This document shows positions 34,441 through 39,504 of a stretch of DNA of 39,504 nt, piece by piece. The translations under genes were made by a program, and so were the position numbers. The DNA is from Acidimicrobiales bacterium (GTDB lineage: Bacteria; Actinomycetota; Acidimicrobiia; Acidimicrobiales; CADCSY01). How positions within the stretch are numbered: the stretch's first letter is position 1; each line of letters begins with the position of its first letter. The stretch covers positions 1-39,504 of the forward strand of contig JAUJNB010000010.1 in the NCBI GenBank assembly GCA_030446545.1. Direction: 5' to 3'. Under the pieces are notes generated by a model that saw only the letters and a program-made list of their open reading frames with translations, made no database searches and had not been told where the DNA came from.

Positions 34441-34710
34441 TCAGTGCCCCACGGGCGTGGTGCCGAACATGAGCACACGGCGATCGATGTCGTAGAAGAC
34501 GTCGCTGGCGGTGCTGAGAAGATCCCGGAGATTGTCGGCGTCATCGCCGCTCAGGGTGAGAACTTCCTCCCAGGCCCCTTGGTCAAGCACAAGCTGCAAG
34601 GTGTACGTGCCGTCCTGGCCGGGTTCGCCAGCAACCCAGCTGAACTGGTAGTGGCTGAGATGGCGGACCTTGATGCTGTCGTCGGTGACGGGCTGTCGGA
34701 CTCTCGGCAT
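34441..34710 (-). CDS. small hypothetical protein (89 aa)
   Basis: Starts at ATG 34710, 5-6 bp after AGGAGA. The frame is open to 34752, but the start at MPRVRQPVTDDSIKVRHLSH has the better ribosome-binding site. It is a soluble alpha/beta protein (QFSWVAGEPGQDGTYTLQLV; LTLSGDDADNLRDLLSTASD). It resembles short actinobacterial proteins of unknown function and lies in the stress cluster, 50 bp after the Ala/Lys-rich protein gene. Confidence 0.65.
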   Translation of the reverse strand: MPRVRQPVTDDSIKVRHLSHYQFSWVAGEPGQDGTYTLQLVLDQGAWEEVLTLSGDDADNLRDLLSTASDVFYDIDRRVLMFGTTPVGH

Positions 34711-34760
34711 GGCTCTCTCCTGTTGGCTAGTGGTGGGCACTGCGGGTTCCACTCAGGGGA

Positions 34761-35249
34761 TCAGATCTCCTGCGAACGCTTCTCGAATACCAGCACCGTG
34801 TTTCCACGCTGCTCGAGCATATGGGCCAAGCGCCACCCGTTCTCCCAGCGTTCGTTGAGGGTGGTGGTCAGAGCATTGACGCTCAGGCCCCGCTTGTTGA
34901 CCTCGACCAGGTAGTGCAGGGCCTCGAGCTCCGCGATGGCCTTCGTCGCTGCTCCTTCGTCCAGGTCCGCCTCGGCGGCAATGGCACGGGCTTCTTTGAG
35001 CCGCCCCTCTCTGGCCGCCCTTGCCGCTCGGACGTTCGCCGCCGCCCTGGCCGCAGAGTCCTTGGCTGCCTTTGCCGCCTTTCCCGTCGTCGCCTTGGTC
35101 CGAGTCGCGGCCTTGGTCGCTGAATCCCTAGCCGCTCGGGTGGCGTTGGGCGTAGCGTCGGTGGCGGGGGGCGCCTCTGATTGCTGGCCATGCTCGTCGG
35201 GCCCAAGAAGAGCCTCATCTGTGGTCATATCGTCCTCACCTGTGGTCAC
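34761..35249 (-). CDS. Ala/Lys-rich histone-like protein with C-terminal domain
   Basis: A 162-residue protein. GTG 35249 follows AGGAGG at good spacing, and ATG 35228 is an alternative. The middle (NATRAARDSATKAATRTKAT, then KAAKAAKDSAARAAANVRAA) is a highly basic, alanine-rich helix resembling histone H1 or HU tails. The C-terminal 70 residues (AIAELEALHYLVEVNKRGLS, ERWENGWRLAHMLEQRGNTV) form a compact alpha/beta region. It may bind DNA or envelope polymer. Function not known. Confidence 0.65.
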   Translation of the reverse strand: MTTGEDDMTTDEALLGPDEHGQQSEAPPATDATPNATRAARDSATKAATRTKATTGKAAKAAKDSAARAAANVRAARAAREGRLKEARAIAAEADLDEGAATKAIAELEALHYLVEVNKRGLSVNALTTTLNERWENGWRLAHMLEQRGNTVLVFEKRSQEI

Positions 35250-35404
35250 CTTGTCCTCCTGATACCAGTGTGCGGTTCATGTCGTCATGGCTGAAGCGGG
35301 CCCCGGCCGAATGCGTGGCATCGACGTGGACACTGCACGCCGAACGGAGTCAATGCCTGGGCCTGCCGCGGCCGGATTCGCAGCTTGGCCGGGGCCAGTG
35401 GGGC

Positions 35405-36181
35405 CTATACGGAGCCCGCCCGAAGTGGGGCCCGGCGCGGAGCCCGGCGCGGCTGCGTCGGAGGTGGCTCTGGGGACGCCGTCTTCTTGACCTTCCGAGA
35501 TGCCGACTGGCCGCGCTCCTTCACCTCCGTGGAGGCCTCCTGGGCTTGGTCCTTGACCTGGGCCGCCGAGCTCTGCGCCTCCTCCTTCACCTGCTGTGCG
35601 GCCTCGCTGGCTCGACCCTTGATCTCCTCCATGCTTCCCTGCGCGCTCTGCTTGAGCTCTCCGCCGATCTCCCGACCAACCTGGGTGGCTTGCTGCTTCA
35701 GTGGCTGGAGCTCGGACTGGATGCGCTGAGCGGCCTGGCGCTCCAGGTTGGTGGGAGGCAGCTTCTTGGCCAGGACGAATCCCGCCCCCACGGCCACCAA
35801 AGCGGCAGCGAGGGGGTAGTCCTCGGCTCGCTCCCGCAGCGCCGAGGGAGTTCGCTGCGCCTGTTCGCTCAGGGCGCCCGCGCTGTCTCCCGCCTGTTCG
35901 GAAAGCCCCTGAACCTTGGCCTGAGCCCTGTTCTTGATTCGCATCTTCTGCTCCTCCGACCTTGTCGTCGTCCCTGTTATCGACGCGCTGACGTCCTCCA
36001 ACTTGAGGCGTACTCCCTCGGTCTTGCGCTCCCACACCCGCTTGGGGCTCACCCGGTCTATGACCGACTCCTTGGTCTCGGCCAAGCGCTGTTCCAGGGC
36101 TTTGATGGTCTCGCCCATCTCGCCCCTGGTCCGAGCGATGTCACGCCTGATCTCCGCTATTTGCGCAGCGCTCGTGCCCAC
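35405..36181 (-). CDS. DUF3618-family membrane-associated coiled-coil protein
   Basis: A 258-residue protein. The N-terminus SAAQIAEIRRDIARTRGEMG with ETIKALEQRLAE is the DUF3618 signature. A single hydrophobic segment (YPLAAALVAVGAGFVLAKKL) lies near residues 122-142. The C-terminal half is a Gln/Glu/Lys-rich amphipathic coiled coil and ends in a Pro/Arg tail. The gene overlaps the upstream Holin-X gene by 25 bp, so they form an operon. These proteins recur in actinobacterial stress clusters without a proven function. Confidence 0.8.
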   Translation of the reverse strand: MGTSAAQIAEIRRDIARTRGEMGETIKALEQRLAETKESVIDRVSPKRVWERKTEGVRLKLEDVSASITGTTTRSEEQKMRIKNRAQAKVQGLSEQAGDSAGALSEQAQRTPSALRERAEDYPLAAALVAVGAGFVLAKKLPPTNLERQAAQRIQSELQPLKQQATQVGREIGGELKQSAQGSMEEIKGRASEAAQQVKEEAQSSAAQVKDQAQEASTEVKERGQSASRKVKKTASPEPPPTQPRRAPRRAPLRAGSV

Positions 36182-36573
36182 TGCACGTCCTCCTTCAAGG
36201 TCTCGACAGTCTGTTCGGGGACCAGACTGATCTCGGCGGCCTGCTTACGAGCCTTGCCCACCGCCACCAGCGCCACCGTCAGGTAGACCAAAGCCACGAT
36301 CAGAAAGGCGAGACCATCGGGTAGCACCGCGGCAAGGCCCCAGGCAGCGGCGAACGACAACAGGAGCAAAGCCATGAATGCGGCCAAGCCGGCAACACCG
36401 AACATCGCACCGGCCTTGCCGGCCCGACCGAGCTGTTCGGTGGTCTCGATCTTGGCCAGCTCGATTTCCTTTCGCAGCAGCGTGCTGGCCTGGGCGGTCA
36501 TGTCGGACCACAGCTCCTGGAGCGAACGGTCGTCAGCACTACTTCGGTTCGTCTGAAAGGACTGCGCCATCAC
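36157..36573 (-). CDS. Holin-X (phage holin superfamily III, PF07332) family membrane protein
   Basis: A 138-residue protein. A cytoplasmic amphipathic stretch (LQELWSDMTAQASTLLRKEI, ELAKIETTEQL) is followed by two strong helices (AMFGVAGLAAFMALLLLSFA and GLAFLIVALVYLTVALVAVG) and a charged tail. This is the actinobacterial Holin-X/DUF1469 pattern, which is chromosomal and not evidence of a phage. ATG 36573 overlaps the upstream gene's stop (ATGA), which shows translational coupling. Confidence 0.82.
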   Translation of the reverse strand: MMAQSFQTNRSSADDRSLQELWSDMTAQASTLLRKEIELAKIETTEQLGRAGKAGAMFGVAGLAAFMALLLLSFAAAWGLAAVLPDGLAFLIVALVYLTVALVAVGKARKQAAEISLVPEQTVETLKEDVQWARALRK

Positions 36574-37268
36574 TCACCCCCAAGAGACGGGGGGTTTCGG
36601 CGAGGGCCGCTGCCAACGGCGCCACGCTGGCGCCCAGAGGGAACAGCACGACGGCCTGAGGGCCCTTGCGCCGAGTCCTCGGTGGACGGGGAGTCGTCGC
36701 TACTCGAGCTACGGACCAAGCGACCACCTGCGAATCCGACCATCACGGCGCCGAGAAAGAAGGCCCCGGGGCTGCGACGGGCGAAGTCTTGCGTCTCTTC
36801 AACCAGCCCGCTCACCCCCCGGTTCTCGATCCCGGTGGCGAGATCGTGCAACTTGTCGGCCCATTGCTGCGCGTACTGCCCGACCGTGCCTGCTTGCTCG
36901 GGATGGCCGTTCGCAAGCGCCTGGGTCTGGGTGCCCCAGCGGTGGAGGGCCTTGGCCAGATTCTGGGTCTGGGTCTCGGCCTGCTGCTCCAGCTGCTCCC
37001 GGGCGTCATCGTAGAGGGCTCGGCCTTGGTCGGAGAGCTCCTGGGTGAGCTGGGTCGCCTGCTCCTTGGCCGTCGTGGTCACCGCCCCAACTTGCTCCTT
37101 GGCCACGCCGGCGACCTCTTGGCCCTGCCCACGGGCAGTGGATGCCACTTGGCGGGTCTGCTCGGCCGCCTCTCCAGCGGCGGCCTTGCCTCGCTGCTTG
37201 GGGGTTTCAGGTCTCCCGCGGGGCTCCGCGTACCCAACCACTTGTCCTCCGCTTCGCGTGACAGGCAT
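36570..37268 (-). CDS. coiled-coil membrane protein of stress cluster
   Basis: A 232-residue protein. The middle (STARGQGQEVAGVAKEQVGA, VTTTAKEQATQLTQELSDQG) is a repetitive Ala/Gln/Lys/Glu helix like LEA- or apolipoprotein-type sequences. One membrane-type stretch, GAFFLGAVMVGFAGGRLV, is near residue 180, followed by a disordered Ser/Pro/Arg tail. It heads the three-gene operon 37268-35405. It resembles actinobacterial nutrient-stress proteins, and its likely role is in the envelope. Confidence 0.65.
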   Translation of the reverse strand: MPVTRSGGQVVGYAEPRGRPETPKQRGKAAAGEAAEQTRQVASTARGQGQEVAGVAKEQVGAVTTTAKEQATQLTQELSDQGRALYDDAREQLEQQAETQTQNLAKALHRWGTQTQALANGHPEQAGTVGQYAQQWADKLHDLATGIENRGVSGLVEETQDFARRSPGAFFLGAVMVGFAGGRLVRSSSSDDSPSTEDSAQGPSGRRAVPSGRQRGAVGSGPRRNPPSLGGE

Positions 37269-37339
37269 CTTCCTTACCTCTTCCTGATGTCGGTTGTGTC
37301 ATTCATGCTCGGCTCATATGGCCCGAGCACACATCCCCG

Positions 37340-37368
37340 GGAGGGGCCGGGCGGACCCCGCCCCCTCC
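37340..37368 (-). terminator. G/C-rich hairpin after the PRC-barrel gene
   Basis: GGAGGGG pairs with CCCCTCC, with further pairing inside (GGGCG with CGCCC). It lies 11 bp downstream of the minus-strand stop at 37379. No T-run follows, so termination may need help. Confidence 0.45.
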
Positions 37369-37378
37369 GAGTCGGGTA

Positions 37379-38149
37379 CTACTTCTGCTCCATGTCGATC
37401 TGCTCCTTGCGGAGCTCCTCGGAAACCTGCTGGTGCTCGGTGACTGTGGCCTTGTCCACACGAACCCGCTCTTTCGGTACCACCTGCTTTTGGACCACGA
37501 CCTGCTCTTCGTTGAGCGTCATCTCGTGCTCCTCTTCTGACAGTGCGGCCCCGCTCATGGCCTGGTCGCGGTTGGCGTCAGTGATGGCCTCGCGCTCGAT
37601 GACCGCCTCTTCTCGCTGCACCGGCACCGTGGTCTGGACGTGCTCGGTCACGAGGTACTTGCGCAGCCGGACCCGTCCGGCCTCCTCGGTGATCTTGCCG
37701 ACCTGCAACTCCTCTTCGGAGCGGGTCATGGCGTCGTCGGTATTGGGACCGCTGGCATCGTGACCGGCTTCTACGGGGGGTGATGGCGGCGGGCCGCCTT
37801 CCGGAAGGCCAGAGTCCGAGTCGGACTCGGAATAGCTCAGGCCGTAGTACTCGTAGAGGGTGGCCTCCTCCTCCTGGGAGAGCTGCCCATCGGCTTCGGC
37901 GTTGGGCGCGTCTTTGATCTTGGCCTTGTCGAAGGCCACCATGAGATCCTCACCCTCCAGGCGCGCACCGGCCAACGGGACGAAGCTCACTCGATTGCCG
38001 AACATCCCGGTCTTGACGGCCGCCCACTCGGGCTGGTCGGTGGCGTTGTCGAGGTAGATGTCCGCCACCTTGCCGATCTTGGCGCCGTCGGGGTCGACGA
38101 CATTTCGGTCGTAGAACTGAGACACATCGAAGTTCTCGGTCATCGTCAT
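37379..38149 (-). CDS. PRC-barrel and DUF2382 (YsnF/AvaK-type) stress protein
   Basis: A 256-residue protein. Residues 1-95 are a PRC-barrel (VSQFYDRNVVDPDGAKIGKV, ADIYLDNATDQPEWAAVKTG, RVSFVPLAGARLEGEDLMVA). A Ser/Pro-rich acidic linker follows. Residues 150-256 are DUF2382 (RSEEELQVGKITEEAGRVRL, RKYLVTEHVQTTVPVQREEA, PKERVRVDKATVTEHQQVSE). ATG 38149 is preceded by TAGGAGG at ideal spacing. The combination is common in actinobacteria under desiccation or general stress. Confidence 0.9.
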   Translation of the reverse strand: MTMTENFDVSQFYDRNVVDPDGAKIGKVADIYLDNATDQPEWAAVKTGMFGNRVSFVPLAGARLEGEDLMVAFDKAKIKDAPNAEADGQLSQEEEATLYEYYGLSYSESDSDSGLPEGGPPPSPPVEAGHDASGPNTDDAMTRSEEELQVGKITEEAGRVRLRKYLVTEHVQTTVPVQREEAVIEREAITDANRDQAMSGAALSEEEHEMTLNEEQVVVQKQVVPKERVRVDKATVTEHQQVSEELRKEQIDMEQK

Positions 38150-38428
38150 GGTGAACCTCCTATGGGTTGCGGTGAAGCCTTCGGATTGTCCTCTTTCACT
38201 GTCAAAGGGAGTTGGCTGCCGGAAGGGCGGGCAACTCGCCTCGTTTGCCGGTCGACTCGTCAGACTGGAGCATCTCCGCGGTGTGCAGCTGCGGCTGGGG
38301 GGTTCGTCGCGCTGGCTGCGCGACCCCTTCGCTCAGAGACAGGATCGTGGTCTCCCTCTCGTTGTCTCTAGGTGACTTGATCATGTCGTAACGAAACTTG
38401 GGCAATGCCCATTTGATTGAGAACCGCT
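38150..38428. other. intergenic region before the PRC-barrel gene
   Basis: No gene is visible. A weak terminator-like hairpin for the upstream YihY gene is at 38399-38411 (TGGGC-AAT-GCCCA, followed on the minus strand by AGTTTCG). A TTGACA is readable on the minus strand about 70 bp upstream of the PRC start but has no convincing -10. Confidence 0.4.
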
Positions 38429-39481
38429 CTACCCTTTCATCTTCCGCGTATCCCGGGGCTCCAAGAACGGCTCTTGCTCCGGCGGGTGGCCGGCTTCGAT
38501 TTGGCGACCTCTCTCGAGTTCGGCATTGAATTCGGCGCCGAGCAGAACGGCGATGTTCGAGATCCACAACCAGACCAGGAAGATGATGACGCCCCCGAGG
38601 GTCCCATAGGTCTTGTTGTAGGAGCCGAAGTTGGCCACGTAGAAGGCGAACGCAGCCGAAGCGAGCAACCACACGACTACCGCCAGTAGGCCGCCCGGGC
38701 TGAGCCAGCGGAAGCCTGGCTGCTTCACGTTGGGCGAGGCCCAGTACAAGATGGCGAACATCAGGCTGACGATCACCAGCAGCACCGGCCACTTGGCGAT
38801 GTCCCATACGGTCACCACCGTTGAGCCGATGCCGAGCAGATTGCCGACCTGGTCGGCCAGCCCACCGGTGAGCACCACGGCCAGCACGCTGATGGCCAGC
38901 AGCACGAGCAGCACGAGCGTCACGCCGAGGCGAACAGGACCCGTCTTCCAAAAGGGCCTGCCCTCCTCTACGTCGTAGATGGCGTTCGAGGCCCGCATGA
39001 AGGCGGCGACATAGCCGGACGCCGACCAAAGGGCGGCAAGCAGGCCGACGACGAAGAGGACTCCCGCCGCACCCTGGCTCTTTTGCAGGTTCTGGATTGC
39101 GGTCGTAACGATGTCCTTGGCCTGCCCCGGCGCGACCTGGCCGACGTTGTCGATCAGGGGCTGGGTCGTAGACGAGCCCAAGAGGCCCAGGATGGAGACG
39201 AGGGCGAGGATGGCGGGGAAGATGGCAAGCACTCCGTAGTACGTCAGTGCCGCCGCCCAGTCGGTGACGTTGTCCGCTTTGAACTCTCGGGCGGTGCGCT
39301 TCAGAGCAGCCCCGAACGAGGACTTCTGTAGATCCGTCGGCTTCTTGGAAGCTTGATTGCCGGTAGTGCCGTTCTGGGTATCGCGAGATCGTCGTGCCCC
39401 TCGGGGTCGTTTCGCAGTTGGGCGTTCCTGCTGGGTCATCTCATCCCACTGCCGGCGCCATTCCTCATCTTTTTCGGGCAC
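38429..39481 (-). CDS. yihY: YihY/BrkB-family inner-membrane protein
   Basis: A 350-residue protein with about six helices. The hydrophilic N-terminus (GTG 39481, preceded by GGGAGA) leads to the family signature DNVTDWAAALTYYGVLAIFP. Then come SQGAAGVLFVVGLLAALWSA, SGYVAAFMRASNAIYDVEEG, FILYWASPNVKQPGFRWLSP-type WASPNVKQPGFRWLSPGG and YNKTYGTLGGVIIFLVWLWI with SNIAVLLGAEFNAELERGR. It was formerly called RNase BN, but that activity belongs to another gene. The molecular role is unclear. The 23 bp to the window edge hold only its ribosome-binding region. Confidence 0.93.
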   Translation of the reverse strand: MPEKDEEWRRQWDEMTQQERPTAKRPRGARRSRDTQNGTTGNQASKKPTDLQKSSFGAALKRTAREFKADNVTDWAAALTYYGVLAIFPAILALVSILGLLGSSTTQPLIDNVGQVAPGQAKDIVTTAIQNLQKSQGAAGVLFVVGLLAALWSASGYVAAFMRASNAIYDVEEGRPFWKTGPVRLGVTLVLLVLLAISVLAVVLTGGLADQVGNLLGIGSTVVTVWDIAKWPVLLVIVSLMFAILYWASPNVKQPGFRWLSPGGLLAVVVWLLASAAFAFYVANFGSYNKTYGTLGGVIIFLVWLWISNIAVLLGAEFNAELERGRQIEAGHPPEQEPFLEPRDTRKMKG

Positions 39482-39504
39482 AGGTGTCTCCCTTCAGGGT
39501 CCAA

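Noticed and set aside
36157..36573. Prophage indicated by a holin-family protein
   Set aside because: Holin-X proteins are chromosomal in actinobacteria, and no other phage gene is nearby.
1..39504. CRISPR array, rRNA genes or complete tRNA genes
   Set aside because: I looked for regularly spaced repeats and for complete cloverleaf patterns and found none beyond the two tRNA fragments.

Overview
The window is high-GC DNA with strong G/C third-position bias, most likely from a member of the Actinomycetota, and probably an uncultured lineage. Supporting markers are a CysO-type sulfur carrier, a Ppm/PMT protein O-mannosylation set, a DUF3618 and Holin-X envelope-stress cluster, a DrrAB-type exporter and actinobacterial tyrosine recombinases. 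No rRNA and no complete tRNA were found. Many otherwise well-preserved genes carry single-base frameshifts, usually at short G or C runs. This pattern looks more like indel errors in the assembly than general gene decay, so several genes are described as 'frameshifted, probably one gene'.

Layout. 1-3.8 kb: small hypothetical and membrane proteins, a serine beta-lactamase-like hydrolase, and three copies of a dispersed repeat. 3.9-9.3 kb: a mobile or accessory zone with an IS1380 transposase remnant, a frameshifted tyrosine integrase whose 3' end covers the 3' half of a tRNA-Glu gene (attachment core), its small HTH partner, a truncated methyltransferase tip, an FmdE-family gene and an IS3 transposase remnant. 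9.4-11.1 kb: twin strong hairpins, a secreted protein and an MFS transporter remnant.

11.5-18.1 kb holds an intact five-gene operon with every junction overlapping: FAD-dependent halogenase-like enzyme, CaiB/BaiF CoA-transferase with an extra N-terminal half-domain, acyl-CoA/AMP ligase, DrrA-like ATPase and ABC-2 permease. A LysR regulator (18.2-19.1 kb) lies convergent to it and divergent from a second set (19.5-23.5 kb): two oligopeptide-type ABC permeases, a Tat-lipoprotein binding protein and a CysO-like sulfur carrier, with no ATPase gene. A recombinase remnant, an O-methyltransferase, an ABM-domain monooxygenase and a nitronate monooxygenase follow. Together this reads as a candidate small-molecule pathway: activate an acid as a CoA thioester, oxidise or halogenate it, export it, and possibly take up a related compound. 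The product cannot be read from sequence.

27.3-33.4 kb: a phospholipase D/cardiolipin-synthase-like gene with a stray copy of its tail on the opposite strand, then a protein O-mannosylation locus: Ppm-like synthase, GT87-like transferase, PMT, and a Thr-Glu-repeat lipoprotein that could be a PMT substrate. A related noncoding element of about 200 bp lies upstream of both ppm and the lipoprotein-pmt unit. 34.4-39.5 kb: a minus-strand envelope/general-stress cluster (small hypothetical protein, Ala/Lys-rich protein, DUF3618, Holin-X, coiled-coil membrane protein, PRC-barrel/DUF2382, YihY/BrkB).
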